A DNA stretch of 64,000 bases, taken from the NCBI RefSeq assembly GCF_022690685.1, contig NZ_JALCYY010000024.1, positions 9,853-73,852 of the forward strand, read 5' to 3'. Positions within the stretch are counted from its first letter, which is position 1, and each line of letters begins with the position of its first letter. Made by a program: the position numbers and the translations under genes. The DNA is from Anaeromyxobacter terrae (GTDB lineage Bacteria; Myxococcota; Myxococcia; Myxococcales; Anaeromyxobacteraceae). Shown piece after piece: positions 34,384 through 44,138 of the stretch. A model generated the notes under the pieces. That model worked only from the letters and a program-made list of their open reading frames with translations, searched no databases and was not told the DNA's origin.

Positions 34384-35727
34384 ATGGCGGAGATCGCCCC
34401 GTTCAACGGAATCCGGTACGCCGCCTCGCGGGGACGGGCGCTCGGCCAGCTCATCGCGCCGCCCTACGACCTCATCTCCCAGGAGCAGCGCGACGAGCTG
34501 CTCCGGCGCAGCCCCGAGAACGTCATCCACATCACGCTCGGCGAGGAGCGTCCGGGCGACGGGCCCGCGCAGAACCGCTACACGCGCGCCGCGGAGTACT
34601 TCCGCCGCTGGCTCGCGGAGGGCGTGCTGCGCCGCGATCCCACCCCGGCGCTGTACCCGCTCGAGCAGAGCTTCTGGTCGCCCGACGGGAGGCGCCTGAA
34701 GCGGCGCGGCTTCATGGCCGCGGTGCGGCTGCACGAGTTCCGCGAGGGCGTCATCGTTCCCCACGAGAAGACCCTCGTGGCGCCGAAGGCGGACCGGCTC
34801 GAGATCCTGAAGCACGTGGGCGCGAACCTCTCGCCCATCTTCGGCCTGTACCGGGACGAGGCGCAGGTCACCGCCCGCACGCTCGACGCGGCGACCGCGG
34901 CGGAGCCGGTGGCGGACACCGACTCCGACGACGGCGTGCACCACCGCATGTGGCGGACCGAGGACCCCGCGCTCGTGTCGGCGCTCACCGATCTCGTGGC
35001 GCGGCAGCGCGTCTTCATCGCCGACGGGCACCACCGCTACGAGACGGCGCTCGTGTACCGGCGCCAGCTCGAGGAGGCGAACCCCGGGCTCCCATCGTAC
35101 GGCGGGCACCACTACATCCTCATGTTCCTGTGCCCGATGAACGACCCGGGCCTGTTCCTGTTCCCGACGCACCGGCTCCTGTTCGGCGTGAAGGACCTCT
35201 CCCTCTCGCGGTTCGTCGAGCGGCTCGAGCGCTACTTCACGGTGGAGACGCTCCCCGAGGACATCCGCCGCCCGGCGGGGCGCGCCTGGGCCATCTCCAA
35301 GCTCGCCGAGCACGGCGGCAAGGCGAGCACCTTCATCCTCCTCTCCGCGGAGGACCAGAAGGCGCGCGTCGTCACGCTGCGCGACGACGTGGACCTCTCG
35401 GACGCCGAGCTCCCCACGAACCAGATGCTGCGGGCGCTCGACGTCACGGTGCTCCACTCCATCGTCTTCCAGCACCTGCTCGGCCTCTCGCCGCGCGCGC
35501 AGGAGAACCAGGAGAACCTCACCTACGTCCGCGACGCCGGGGAGGCGGTGAACCGGGTCCTCTCCGGCGAGCATCAGCTCGGGTTCCTCCTGAACCCCAC
35601 GCCGATGTGGCAGGTGGAGGCGATCGGCGACGCGGGCGAGACGATGCCGCAGAAGAGCACGCTCTTCTACCCGCGCCTCCAGAGCGGCCTCGTGATGCGC
35701 CAGGTGAACCCCCGGGAGCGGCCCTAG
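34384..35727 (+). CDS. DUF1015 family protein
   Basis: This 447-residue cytoplasmic protein belongs to DUF1015. It starts with [21 protein letters not shown] and [14 protein letters not shown] and has [16 protein letters not shown] near residue 215, which is the strongest family signature. DUF1015 proteins are widespread in anaerobes and have no known reaction; the HHRY motif suggests a phosphate or metal site. The ATG start is at 34384. hemB follows 55 nt later. Confidence 0.88.
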   Translation: MAEIAPFNGIRYAASRGRALGQLIAPPYDLISQEQRDELLRRSPENVIHITLGEERPGDGPAQNRYTRAAEYFRRWLAEGVLRRDPTPALYPLEQSFWSPDGRRLKRRGFMAAVRLHEFREGVIVPHEKTLVAPKADRLEILKHVGANLSPIFGLYRDEAQVTARTLDAATAAEPVADTDSDDGVHHRMWRTEDPALVSALTDLVARQRVFIADGHHRYETALVYRRQLEEANPGLPSYGGHHYILMFLCPMNDPGLFLFPTHRLLFGVKDLSLSRFVERLERYFTVETLPEDIRRPAGRAWAISKLAEHGGKASTFILLSAEDQKARVVTLRDDVDLSDAELPTNQMLRALDVTVLHSIVFQHLLGLSPRAQENQENLTYVRDAGEAVNRVLSGEHQLGFLLNPTPMWQVEAIGDAGETMPQKSTLFYPRLQSGLVMRQVNPRERP

Positions 35728-35782
35728 CCGGCGAGGCCGCCCTTCTTTGTCCAAACCCGCCGTCTGCGATAGAAAACGCGCC

Positions 35783-36808
35783 ATGCCCTTCCCCCAGGAC
35801 CGCCCCCGCCGCATGCGCCGCAACGAGGCGCTGCGCAGCCTCGTCCGCGAGACGCACCTCGCGCCCGACGACCTCGTCTGGCCGCTGTTCGTGCTCCCTG
35901 GCAAGCGCGTGCGGAACCCGGTGAAGTCGATGCCGGGCGTCTTCCAGCTCTCGGTCGACGAGCTCGTCGCCGAGGCGCAGGCCGGGTACGAGGCGGGGGT
36001 CCGGTCCGTCATCCTGTTCGGCATCCCCGAGCACAAGGACGAGATCGGCAGCGGCGCCTACGACGAGAACGGCGTCGTCCCGCAGGCGATCCGCGCGCTC
36101 AAGGCGCAGGTCCCCGGGCTCGTCGTGATGACCGACGTGTGCATGTGCGAGTACACGGATCACGGCCACTGCGGCATCCTCAAGGCGCCGAAGGCAGGCG
36201 GGCCCGGGCAGGACCTCTCGGTCGACAACGACGCGACGCTGCCGCTGCTCGCCAAGGAGGCGGTCGCGCACGCGAGGGCCGGCGCGGACATCGTCGCCCC
36301 GTCGGACATGATGGACGGCCGCGTCGCCGCGATCCGGGCGGCGCTCGACGCAGAGGGCTACGGCGACGTGCCGGTGCTCTCCTACGCGGCGAAGTTCGCC
36401 GGCGCGTTCTACGGCCCGTTCCGCGACGCCGCCGAGAGCGCGCCGCGCGAGGGCCCGGGGATCCCCAAGGACCGCAAGGGCTACCAGATGGACCCCGGCA
36501 ACTGGCGCGAGGCGCTGCGCGAGGTCGCGCTCGACGTCGCCGAGGGCGCCGACATGGTGATGGTGAAGCCCGCGGTGCCGTACCTCGACATCGTCCGGCT
36601 CATCCGCGATCGCTTCGAGCTGCCGGTCGCCGCGTACCACGTCTCCGGCGAGTACGCGATGATCAAGGCCGCCGCCGAGCGCGGCTGGATCGACGAGGCG
36701 CGCGTCGTCCTCGAGACCTTGCTCTGCTGCCGCCGGGCCGGCGCCGACCTCATCCTCACCTACTACGCGAAGGAGGCGGCCGGCCTCCTCACGGGGAAAC
36801 GCCGGTGA
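35783..36808 (+). CDS. hemB: Delta-aminolevulinic acid dehydratase (porphobilinogen synthase)
   Basis: This 341-residue enzyme condenses two 5-aminolevulinate molecules to porphobilinogen in tetrapyrrole synthesis. The metal-site region [14 protein letters not shown] retains the cysteines of a zinc-type enzyme. The Schiff-base lysines are in [17 protein letters not shown] and [11 protein letters not shown]. The C-terminus (GAD then [11 protein letters not shown]) is typical. The ATG at 35783 is preferred over a 12-codon extension. Its TGA overlaps the next small gene by 4 nt. Confidence 0.97.
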   Translation: MPFPQDRPRRMRRNEALRSLVRETHLAPDDLVWPLFVLPGKRVRNPVKSMPGVFQLSVDELVAEAQAGYEAGVRSVILFGIPEHKDEIGSGAYDENGVVPQAIRALKAQVPGLVVMTDVCMCEYTDHGHCGILKAPKAGGPGQDLSVDNDATLPLLAKEAVAHARAGADIVAPSDMMDGRVAAIRAALDAEGYGDVPVLSYAAKFAGAFYGPFRDAAESAPREGPGIPKDRKGYQMDPGNWREALREVALDVAEGADMVMVKPAVPYLDIVRLIRDRFELPVAAYHVSGEYAMIKAAAERGWIDEARVVLETLLCCRRAGADLILTYYAKEAAGLLTGKRR

Positions 36809-37017
36809 CCGGCCGGGCTTCCCGGCCCGACGAGCCTGGCGGGGCGGCCTCGTACAAGGTCGTCGAGGTCGCGCCCGTCGGCGAGGAGAGCCTGGAGGGC
36901 GCGCTGAACCGCTGGACCGCGGAGGGCTTTTCCTTCGAGTCGATGCACTTCGTCATGCGCGAGGGCTCGCACCGGCCGGCGATGGCCTACCTGCTCTTCG
37001 TGCGAGGGAGCGCCTAG
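36805..37017 (+). CDS. Small DUF4177-like protein
   Basis: This 70-residue protein has the pattern YKVVEV...[20 protein letters not shown] typical of DUF4177, a small alpha/beta domain of unknown role. The GTG start at 36805 overlaps the hemB stop (GTGA), and its stop is 4 nt before the RDD gene, so it lies inside a compact operon. Confidence 0.7.
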   Translation: MTGRASRPDEPGGAASYKVVEVAPVGEESLEGALNRWTAEGFSFESMHFVMREGSHRPAMAYLLFVRGSA

Positions 37018-37021
37018 CGAG

Positions 37022-37561
37022 ATGCGCGACGCGCGACGAGAGGGCAGCCCGTACCCCAAGGCGGACCTGTCGCTCCGCGCGCTCGCGCGGCTCGCCGACT
37101 TCACCCTCGCGCTCGTCCTCGCCCAGACCTCGCCGCAGGTGGGGCCGCTCCTCGCGGCGCTCTACCTGCTCGTCGCCGACGGGCTGCTCTCCGGGCAGTC
37201 CATCGGCAAGAAGATCTTCGGCGTGCGCACGGTCGTCGTGCCGCGCCGCGCGCCGGCCGGCTACCGCGAGTCGATGCTGCGCAACGCGCCGTTCGCGCTC
37301 GTCGCCATCTTCTACGCCGTGCCCTTGCTCTGGCCGGTGCTCTTCGTCGCGGGCGTGCCGATCGTCGCCTTCGAGGCGTACATGATCTACACGGACCGGC
37401 TCGGCGTCCGGATCGGCGACATCTTCGCCGACACGCAGGTGGTCGACGGGAAGGTGCTCGCGAAGGGCGAGGCGGTCGCGCCCGACCTCGGCGCGACGCC
37501 CGCGCCGCCGGGCCCCTCCGCGAGCGCCACCCGCGGTGGCGCGGCGCGGTCCGCGGCCTAG
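37022..37561 (+). CDS. RDD family membrane protein
   Basis: This 179-residue protein has an RDD-type fold: RALARLADFTLALVLA at the start, LLSGQSIGKKIFGVRTV (the charged family signature) and three to four membrane helices to about residue 140. The C-terminal 35 residues are Ala/Pro-rich and probably disordered. RDD proteins are small transport-like membrane proteins and no substrate can be assigned. The ATG start at 37022 directly follows the DUF4177-like gene. Confidence 0.8.
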   Translation: MRDARREGSPYPKADLSLRALARLADFTLALVLAQTSPQVGPLLAALYLLVADGLLSGQSIGKKIFGVRTVVVPRRAPAGYRESMLRNAPFALVAIFYAVPLLWPVLFVAGVPIVAFEAYMIYTDRLGVRIGDIFADTQVVDGKVLAKGEAVAPDLGATPAPPGPSASATRGGAARSAA

Positions 37562-37589
37562 CCCAGATCAACCTAGGAGCCGGCCTCCG

Positions 37590-39791
37590 ATGCGCATCGC
37601 GCTCACGCACAACCTCCGCCTCTCCGACTCCGAGGAGGAGGCCGAGTTCGACACCCGCGAGACCGTCGACGCGCTCGCCGCCGCCATCGAGCGGCTCGGC
37701 CACCGCGTCGAGCGGCTCGAGGTCTCCGGGCCGGCCTCCCGCACCGTCGCGCGCCTCGAGGCGTTCGGGCCGGACCTCATCTTCAACACCGCCGAGGGGC
37801 GGCGCGGCCGGTTCCGCGAGGCGTTCTTCCCGGCGCTCTTCGACGAGCTCGGCATGCCGTACACCGGCTCCGACGCCTACGCGCTCGCGCTCACGCTCGA
37901 CAAGCAGCTCACGAAGCTCGTGCTCGCCCAGCACGGCGTCACGACGCCGCGCTGGCAGTACCTCGAGGACGCGCGCCAGCTCCAGCCCAACGCGCTGCGC
38001 TACCCCGTCATCGTGAAGCCCAACTTCGAGGGCAGCTCGAAGGGCATCACGCAGGACTCGGTGGTCGAGGACGCGCTGCGGCTCCACGAGGTGGTGCGCG
38101 AGTCGCTCCGGCGCTATCCGGCGGGGCTCCTCGTGGAGGAGTTCATCGTCGGGCGCGACGTGACGGTGCCGTACCTCGAGGCGGCCGCGCCCGAGCGCCA
38201 CGGGATCCTGCAGCCGGTGGAGTACGTCATCGACGAGGCGGCCTCCGCCACCCGCCGGTACGCCATCTACGACTACGAGCTCAAGACCAGGCTCGACCGG
38301 TACGTCTCCGTCCGCGCGCCGGCCAAGGTGAAGCGGAGCCAGGCCGAGCGGATCCAGCAGCTCTGCGAGACGGTCTACCGCCAGCTCGGCATCCGCGACC
38401 TGGGCCGGATCGACCTGCGCCTCGGCGACGACGGGTCGATCTACTTCCTCGAGATCAACGCGCTGCCCTCGCTCGAGCCCGGCGCCGGGATCTACGCCTC
38501 CGCCGCGCTCGAGGGGCTCCACGACGACGCCGTGCTCGGCGCCGTGATCCAGAGCGCGACGCGCCGCTTCAACATCGCCGAGCCGCGCGGGCGGCGCGGC
38601 CGGCCCAGGCGCACCGAGCGGCTCAAGGTCGGCTTCACCTTCAACGTGAAGCGGCTCACGCCGGACCCGTCGGGCGAGGGGGACGAGGAGGCCGAGTACG
38701 ACTCGCCGAAGACCCTCCAGGCGATCCGCGAGGCCATCGCGAGCCACGGCCACGAGGTCGTGGATCTCGAGGCGACGACCGAGCTGCCCTTCGTCCTCGC
38801 GGCGACCCCGGTGGACGTGGTGTTCAACATCGCCGAGGGTTTCCGCGGCCGGAACCGCGAGTCGGCCGTCCCGGCGCTGCTCGAGCTCCTCGACATCCCG
38901 TACACCGGGTCCGATCCCGCCGCGCTCTCCGTCTCCCTGGACAAGGCGCTCGCGAAGCGCATGGTCCGGACGCACGGCGTGCTCACGCCCGACTACGTGG
39001 TGATGCACACCGGCAAGGAGCGGCTCCCCCGCGAGCTCACGTTCCCGCTGCTCGTGAAGCCGGTGGCGGAGGGGACCTCGAAGGGCGTCACCAAGAAGTC
39101 CATCGTCCGCGACGAGGTCGAGCTGCGCGAGGTCGCGCGCGAGCTCATCGCGAAGTACCGCCAGCCGGCGCTCGTCGAGGCGTACATCGCCGGGCGCGAG
39201 TTCACCGTGGGTCTCCTCGGGGAGCGCCGCCCGCGCGTGCTGCCGCCGATGGAGATCGTCTTCCTCGACGCGAGCGATCCCACGCCGATCTACTCGTTCG
39301 AGATGAAGCAGGACTGGAACGAGCAGATCCGCTACGAGGTCCCCGCCAAGCTCACGCCGCGCGAGCTCGAGCGGCTCGAGAAGGCGGCGCGCGAGTGCTT
39401 CACCGCGCTCGGCTGCCGCGACATCGCCCGCGTCGACTTCCGCATGGACGCGGAGGGCCGGATCTACTTCATCGAGTGCAACCCGCTGCCGGGCCTCGCG
39501 CCGGGGTGGTCGGACCTCGTGCTCATCTCCCAGGCCGCGGGGATCGACTACCGCGGGCTCATCGGCGAGATCCTCGCGTTCGCGATCCGGCGCTACCAGG
39601 AGCGCGAGCGGGAGCGGGAGCGCGCCCGGCGCGCGCAGGCGGCGGCCGAGCGCGAGGCGCTCGCGGAGCGGACCGCGGCGGAGCGGGGGGCGAACGCGCC
39701 GGCGCTCGCGGGCCCGGCCCACGGGCCGAACGGACCGAACGGCACGGAGAAGCCTTCCGGGACGTCCGGCGAGGGCGCGCCGCCCGTATAA
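37590..39791 (+). CDS. Tandem-duplicated D-Ala-D-Ala ligase-like ATP-grasp protein
   Basis: This 733-residue protein contains two full ATP-grasp modules of the D-alanine-D-alanine ligase type, about residues 1-325 and 345-675, followed by a charged Arg/Ala-rich tail. Each copy repeats the same landmarks: MPYTGSD/IPYTGSD, LDKQLTK/LDKALAK, the nucleotide loop EGSSKGI/EGTSKGV and metal-binding E-x-N (FLEINALPSL and FIECNPLPGL). Both look catalytically intact. Normal Ddl is a single module of about 310 residues, so this is not a housekeeping ddl. It may form unusual peptide bonds. The ATG at 37590 has TAGGAG upstream. A P1 peptidase gene starts 9 nt after its stop. Confidence 0.85.
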   Translation: MRIALTHNLRLSDSEEEAEFDTRETVDALAAAIERLGHRVERLEVSGPASRTVARLEAFGPDLIFNTAEGRRGRFREAFFPALFDELGMPYTGSDAYALALTLDKQLTKLVLAQHGVTTPRWQYLEDARQLQPNALRYPVIVKPNFEGSSKGITQDSVVEDALRLHEVVRESLRRYPAGLLVEEFIVGRDVTVPYLEAAAPERHGILQPVEYVIDEAASATRRYAIYDYELKTRLDRYVSVRAPAKVKRSQAERIQQLCETVYRQLGIRDLGRIDLRLGDDGSIYFLEINALPSLEPGAGIYASAALEGLHDDAVLGAVIQSATRRFNIAEPRGRRGRPRRTERLKVGFTFNVKRLTPDPSGEGDEEAEYDSPKTLQAIREAIASHGHEVVDLEATTELPFVLAATPVDVVFNIAEGFRGRNRESAVPALLELLDIPYTGSDPAALSVSLDKALAKRMVRTHGVLTPDYVVMHTGKERLPRELTFPLLVKPVAEGTSKGVTKKSIVRDEVELREVARELIAKYRQPALVEAYIAGREFTVGLLGERRPRVLPPMEIVFLDASDPTPIYSFEMKQDWNEQIRYEVPAKLTPRELERLEKAARECFTALGCRDIARVDFRMDAEGRIYFIECNPLPGLAPGWSDLVLISQAAGIDYRGLIGEILAFAIRRYQERERERERARRAQAAAEREALAERTAAERGANAPALAGPAHGPNGPNGTEKPSGTSGEGAPPV

Positions 39792-39800
39792 TCCCGGGTA

Positions 39801-41192
39801 ATGCCCGAGGACCGCGCCACGAACGAGCCGCGCCGCCGTGCGCGTGAGCTGGGGATCCCGCTCGGGCGCTACAAGCCCGGGCGCTGGAACGCGATCACCG
39901 ACGTCGCCGGCGTGAAGGTCGGCCACGCGACGATCATCCGCGGGCCGGCGGGGCCGCTCAAGGTGGGGAAGGGGCCGGTGCGCACCGGCGTCACCGCGAT
40001 CCTCCCGAACCCGGCGAACGTGTTCGAGGAGCGCGTCGTCGGCGGCGGCTTCATCCTGAACGGCGCGGGCGAGGTCTCGGGGATGACCCAGCTCCTCGAG
40101 TGGGGCCTCATCGAGACGCCGATCTTCCTCACCAACACGCTCTCGGTCGGCGCGGTCTCGGACGCCGCCGTGAAGTGGATGATCGACCGGTTCCCGGGCA
40201 TCGGCCACGAGCACGACGTCATCATCCCGCTCGTCGGAGAGTGCGACGACTCCTGGCTGAACGACATCGCCGGCCGGCACGTGCACGAGGAGCACGTCAC
40301 GGAGGCGCTCCGCACCGCGAGCGACGGACCCGTCGCGGAGGGGAGCGTCGGCGGCGGCACGGGGATGATCACCTGCGACTTCAAGGCGGGGATCGGCACC
40401 TCGAGCCGCAAGCTCCCGGAGGTGCTCGGCGGCTACACCGTGGGCGTGCTGGTCATGTCGAACTTCGGCGTGATGCGGCAGCTCCGGGTGGGCGGGCTCC
40501 CGGTGGGCGAGGTGCTGGAGGCGCGCTACCGCTCGGCGCCGCGCCGCAGCCAGAACTACGGCTCCATCATCACGGTCATCGCGACCGACGCGCCCCTCAT
40601 CACCCACCAGCTGAACCGGCTCGCGAAGCGGGCCGCGCTGGGCATCGGCCGCGTCGGGTCGACCGCGATGCACGGCTCGGGCGAGATCGTCCTCGCGTTC
40701 TCGACCGCGAACAAGGTGCCGCGCGAGTCGCGCAAGATGGTCTACCGGGTGAAGATCCTCCTCGACCAGCGGCTCGACCCGCTCTACGAGGCGGTGATCG
40801 AGGCGACCGAGGAGGCCATCCTCAACTCCCTGTGCACGGCGCGCGAGATGGACGGCGCGAACGGCCACGTCTGCCGGGCGCTGCCGCTCGCCGACGTGAA
40901 GGAGCTCGTGCAGCACTGGCTCTCGCGCGAGGGGGCCGAGACCGCCGCGACCCTCCGGCGACCGCCGGGCGAGCCGGTCACGGCGCCGCGGATCCCGGCC
41001 GCCGTCGCGAGGCCGACCGCGGCGCGGGGCGCCGAGGGGATGCCGCGTCCGACGCGGCCTCCTGGCGCGCCGCCGGCGACGCGGATCGAGCGGACGGACG
41101 GGCGCAGCGACTCGCAGGAGGCGAAGGCGGAGAGCGCGGCAGCGGGGGAGGATGCCCCTCGCCCGGACGGCAGCGAGGCCCCTGACCGCTGA
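39801..41192 (+). CDS. P1 family (DmpA-like) aminopeptidase
   Basis: This 463-residue protein belongs to the S58/P1 family of N-terminal nucleophile hydrolases, which cleave themselves into two subunits and release N-terminal amino acids, sometimes D- or beta-residues. The expected self-cleavage site is Gly254-Ser255 in NYGSIITVIATDAP, which matches DmpA as I recall it; Ser255 would be the nucleophile. The N-terminal part has NAITDVAGVKVGHATI. The last 80 residues are a Pro/Ala/Arg-rich extension not typical of the family. The ATG start at 39801 lies 9 nt after the double ATP-grasp gene, so a bond-forming and a bond-breaking enzyme are cotranscribed. Confidence 0.88.
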   Translation: MPEDRATNEPRRRARELGIPLGRYKPGRWNAITDVAGVKVGHATIIRGPAGPLKVGKGPVRTGVTAILPNPANVFEERVVGGGFILNGAGEVSGMTQLLEWGLIETPIFLTNTLSVGAVSDAAVKWMIDRFPGIGHEHDVIIPLVGECDDSWLNDIAGRHVHEEHVTEALRTASDGPVAEGSVGGGTGMITCDFKAGIGTSSRKLPEVLGGYTVGVLVMSNFGVMRQLRVGGLPVGEVLEARYRSAPRRSQNYGSIITVIATDAPLITHQLNRLAKRAALGIGRVGSTAMHGSGEIVLAFSTANKVPRESRKMVYRVKILLDQRLDPLYEAVIEATEEAILNSLCTAREMDGANGHVCRALPLADVKELVQHWLSREGAETAATLRRPPGEPVTAPRIPAAVARPTAARGAEGMPRPTRPPGAPPATRIERTDGRSDSQEAKAESAAAGEDAPRPDGSEAPDR

Positions 41193-41289
41193 CGCGGCCT
41201 CTGGCGCGCACGGCCCCGGCGTGCGATACACGGTCGCCGGGACGGACCCCTTTCCCATCGGTCGACACGACCCGACCCACGGAGGCCCC

Positions 41290-41397
41290 ATGGCCAACTC
41301 GAAGAGCAAGCACATGCGGATGAAGAGCGAGCGGCGCCGGAAGTGGAAGGCCCGCAAGCGCCGTCAGAAGGCCGCCCAGGCCCAGACGAAGAAGTAG
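41290..41397 (+). CDS. 35-residue highly basic protein
   Basis: This short frame encodes a protein that is about half Lys and Arg (for example MRMKSERRRKWKARKRRQK). It has a perfect GGAGG five nt before the ATG at 41290 and a spacer of nearly 100 bp from the peptidase gene. That good start context supports it as a real small gene. The charge suggests binding to RNA or DNA, perhaps ribosome-associated, but I do not recognise the family. Confidence 0.55.
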   Translation: MANSKSKHMRMKSERRRKWKARKRRQKAAQAQTKK

Positions 41398-41536
41398 GCA
41401 GCCGCGCCGCGCGACGGCGCTCGCTTCACGAGCGGCGGGGCGGCCTTCGGGCCGTGCCCGCCGTCGCGCTCTCCGGGCCCCGCGGACGCGAGCAGGCGGG
41501 CGAAGGGAGCCCGCCGGGGCGCCGCCGGCGGTCGGA

Positions 41537-42595
41537 TCAGAACCGCAGCGCCAGCCCGAGCTCCGGCCCCGAGAAGTGGAGCTGGGGGCCGTCCTTCCGA
41601 TCGCCCGAGACGTCGATCGCCCGCCAGCCGAGCGTGAGCGCGAGCGGGCCCCCGCGGAACGCGGCCGCGAGCCGGGTGTCGGCGACCGGCACCGGGGTCG
41701 GCGTCAGGCGCGCGTGGCCCTCGACGCCGAACGGCCCGATGAGGCCGACATGACCGGACACGCCCACGTTCGGCCCGAACGCGATCGTCCCCGCGTACGG
41801 CTCGCCGACGAGCCCGCCCGAGTCGGGCATCGACAGCATCGACGCGCCAACCTCGAGCCGCAGGCGGTACGAGGGCGCGGACAGGAACGACCACGTCGCG
41901 TGTATCGTGCCCCATCCCAGCGTGACCGAGTCGTTCGTCGCCACGCCGTGGATGCGGTTGCGGCCCACCGCGCCGATGCTGGCCTGGAACCCGAGGTGCC
42001 GCCCCTCGATGACGATATCGAGCATCCCGGCGCCGCCCGCCGTGTGGCCGGCCGCCTGGAGCGACAGGAGCGTCGTCGTGCGGTCCGGGCTCGCGTCGGG
42101 CGGCGCCACGTACACCTCGGGCGGATACGGCACGTAGGGCCGGTACGCCGGGTAGTAGCCCCACCCCCAGCCGAGCCCCCACCAGAACGGCGCGATGCCC
42201 ACGGCGAAGGCGGGGTAGGGGTAGTACGGGTAGTACGGATAGACCGGGTAGTACGGTCGGTATGGGTAGCGAGGGGAGTACGGCCCCGGCATCGGGCGGT
42301 AGGGCGGGGGCACGGTGCCGACGCGCGGCGGAGCGGGCTTGACCGCGGCGCTGGCGCGGGGGGGCGCGGGGCGGGTGCCGTAATACGGGGACGGCGTCAC
42401 CCGGACGGGCGCGCCCGAGGGCCCGACGCGAGGCTGGGCGGCTCGCGGGGCCGCGGCACGCGGCTGGCCGGCGCTGCGCGCGGGGGCGGCGCGGCTCGGA
42501 GCAGGACGCGCGCGAGGGGGCGCCGGGTCGTCTGCTCTCGGAGCGGAGGGTGCATAGAGCAGCCCGGCGACGAGCAGTGCGATGAGCGAGCGCAT
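41537..42595 (-). CDS. Exported Pro/Tyr-rich protein with beta-barrel-like C-terminus
   Basis: This 352-residue protein has a signal peptide (MRSLIALLVAGLLYAPSAPRA). A Pro/Ala/Arg-rich region (about 25-100) follows, then a Tyr/Pro repeat segment (YPYRPYYPVYPYYPYYPYP, about 115-135). The C-terminal 150 residues have alternating hydrophobic strands and end in LALRF, a terminal Phe as in outer-membrane beta-barrels. It is probably surface-exposed or outer-membrane; function unknown. I use the ATG at 42595, because a 48-codon upstream extension would bury the signal peptide. Confidence 0.65.
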   Translation of the reverse strand: MRSLIALLVAGLLYAPSAPRADDPAPPRARPAPSRAAPARSAGQPRAAAPRAAQPRVGPSGAPVRVTPSPYYGTRPAPPRASAAVKPAPPRVGTVPPPYRPMPGPYSPRYPYRPYYPVYPYYPYYPYPAFAVGIAPFWWGLGWGWGYYPAYRPYVPYPPEVYVAPPDASPDRTTTLLSLQAAGHTAGGAGMLDIVIEGRHLGFQASIGAVGRNRIHGVATNDSVTLGWGTIHATWSFLSAPSYRLRLEVGASMLSMPDSGGLVGEPYAGTIAFGPNVGVSGHVGLIGPFGVEGHARLTPTPVPVADTRLAAAFRGGPLALTLGWRAIDVSGDRKDGPQLHFSGPELGLALRF

Positions 42596-42828
42596 GGGAA
42601 CCTCGCATCCCAGGGTAGCAACGGGGGTGCCACGGGGAGGCGGGGCGGCGCTCGTGCGGGACCGCGGATCGCCCGGGATCCACGCGCCCCGGGAGGCGAC
42701 CTCGGACGCCCGCGAGGAGAGGTGATGCCGCCGCGGCACGGGAGTGAATCCGGCGCCCGGGCCTCCTCCGGCGCGCTCCGAGCGGCGCGCGTGAAGACGT
42801 CCTTGACGCAGCCAGCGCCGTCGCGCTA
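42596..42828. other. Divergent spacer with a weak promoter candidate
   Basis: This spacer separates the exported Pro/Tyr-rich gene (minus) and the coiled-coil protein gene (plus). The only signal I see is TTGACG (42803-42808) with an 18-bp spacer to TAATGA, a poor -10 match. If real, it favours the downstream GTG start at 42874 for the next gene. Confidence 0.3.
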
Positions 42829-43152
42829 ATGACTGCGCTCCCTCGCGGTCACCAGGGCCGAGGGGGTCGAGAGGTGCAGCCGGTCAGGTTCTTCGAGACG
42901 CTGCGGGATCGGGTCGTACTCCGCTCGCAGATCGGGAAGCGGAAGCTGGATCGCTCCGCAACCCGACGAGCGCTGGACCAGGCCTCTCGGGAGCTCGGCG
43001 AGCGCTTCGCGGCGCTCGTCCGGATGGGCCGGGTGGAGGCGCCCGGCGAGCTCACGGTGTTCCTGGACGCGGTGCGACTCCTCGAGGAGAAGCTCGCGGG
43101 GCAGGAGAAGGAGATCGCGGAGCTCGAGAAGGAGTTCCCGCGAGGAAAATAG
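42829..43152 (+). CDS. Small coiled-coil protein next to tRNA-Ala
   Basis: This 107-residue protein is mostly helical and charged, and its last 35 residues (LLEEKLAGQEKEIAELEKEF) form a coiled coil. I do not recognise the family. The ATG at 42829 gives the full length. An in-frame GTG at 42874 with a purine-rich upstream sequence would give 92 residues (VQPVRFFETLRDR) and is quite possible. Its stop lies 5 nt before tRNA-Ala, so the mRNA probably continues into the tRNA. Confidence 0.55.
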   Translation: MTALPRGHQGRGGREVQPVRFFETLRDRVVLRSQIGKRKLDRSATRRALDQASRELGERFAALVRMGRVEAPGELTVFLDAVRLLEEKLAGQEKEIAELEKEFPRGK

Positions 43153-43157
43153 AATAC

Positions 43158-43233
<76 letters not shown>

Positions 43234-43245
43234 ACTCCCTGAAGT

Positions 43246-43279
43246 GAGACGGGCCGTCAGGACATCCTGACGGCCCGTC
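43246..43279. terminator. Hairpin downstream of tRNA-Ala (repeat copy A)
   Basis: A 14-bp perfect stem (GACGGGCCGTCAGG and complement, loop ACAT) starts 14 nt after the tRNA and is followed by a short CTTT. It lies between the tRNA and the convergent methyltransferase gene, so it may stop both transcripts. A copy with two mismatches over 33 bp lies at 45466-45498. Confidence 0.65.
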
Positions 43280-43340
43280 GCCTTTCGAGGCGGATGCGGC
43301 CGGCGGGTTACCTCGCGGCGCAATGAGCGCCGGGCTCGCG

Positions 43341-44108
43341 CTACTCGATCCGCCGGTAGATCCTCGCGAGCCGCGAGGCCGTCGCCATCTCTCCTGGCAT
43401 GTCCGTCTGCGCGATGACCGGCTCGGCTGCCCGGGTGCGCTTCGTCGGGCGCGAGAGCACGGTGAGGCAGTCGGACAGCACCGGTGGTCGCGACCACGGG
43501 AAGATCTCCTGGCCGAGGCACAGGACGCCGTGGTCCGCGCAGAAGCGGCGAGCGAGCTCGGCGCTGACGGTCGGCGAGCGCCACCCGTTCTCCGGTCGAT
43601 CCATGTCCGCGCCGTAGCGGCCGTCCGGCAGCCGGCAGGCGGCCAGGTTCGAGTGATGGAGGATCGCGGTGCCGCCCGGCTTCAGCTTCTTGCCGAGCGC
43701 GCGTACGTAGCCCTCCACCGCCGGGGCGTCCGCGTGCACGAGCGAGTCCCACGAGATCGCGAGGTCGATGGACCCGTCCTCGATGAAGTCCAGCGATGCG
43801 CCGTCGCCGAGGTGATAACGGACGTGACTGCGGTCGCCGAAGCGCGACCGACAGGAGTCGAGCGCCGTCTCGGAGATGTCCACGAGGTCGAGGTGCTCGC
43901 ACTCGTCGACGAGGAACGCCGTGACCCTTCCGCCTCCGGGGGCGATCTCCAGGATCCGAGCAGCCGGCAGGAAGGGCGCGAGGCGCGGGAACAGCGTGAC
44001 GCGCCACAGCATGCGTGACCCGCCCCACGCCGAGGACCACTCCTCGCCGCCGTCTCCGGTCCAGTCGTACCGCCGCCAGGTGCTCCGGTTCGCTTCGACG
44101 TCCGCCAT
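43341..44108 (-). CDS. Class I SAM-dependent methyltransferase
   Basis: This 255-residue protein has the SAM-binding pattern ILEIAPGGGRVTAFL (about residues 52-66) and an acidic second motif (LDLVDIS), followed by DLAISWDSLVHAD. The substrate cannot be read from the sequence. Its ATG start at 44108 is 30 nt after the stop of the trans-sulfuration enzyme gene, so the two are probably one transcript. Both are enclosed by the two copies of the 33-bp hairpin. Confidence 0.8.
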   Translation of the reverse strand: MADVEANRSTWRRYDWTGDGGEEWSSAWGGSRMLWRVTLFPRLAPFLPAARILEIAPGGGRVTAFLVDECEHLDLVDISETALDSCRSRFGDRSHVRYHLGDGASLDFIEDGSIDLAISWDSLVHADAPAVEGYVRALGKKLKPGGTAILHHSNLAACRLPDGRYGADMDRPENGWRSPTVSAELARRFCADHGVLCLGQEIFPWSRPPVLSDCLTVLSRPTKRTRAAEPVIAQTDMPGEMATASRLARIYRRIE

Positions 44109-44138
44109 CGGCGCTCCTCCAGGGAACGTGGGACGGGC

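Noticed and set aside
37101-41357. 1418-codon minus-strand frame opposite the ATP-grasp and peptidase genes
   Set aside because: The composition is the reverse-strand shadow typical of GC-rich DNA, and the plus strand has catalytic motifs for each gene.
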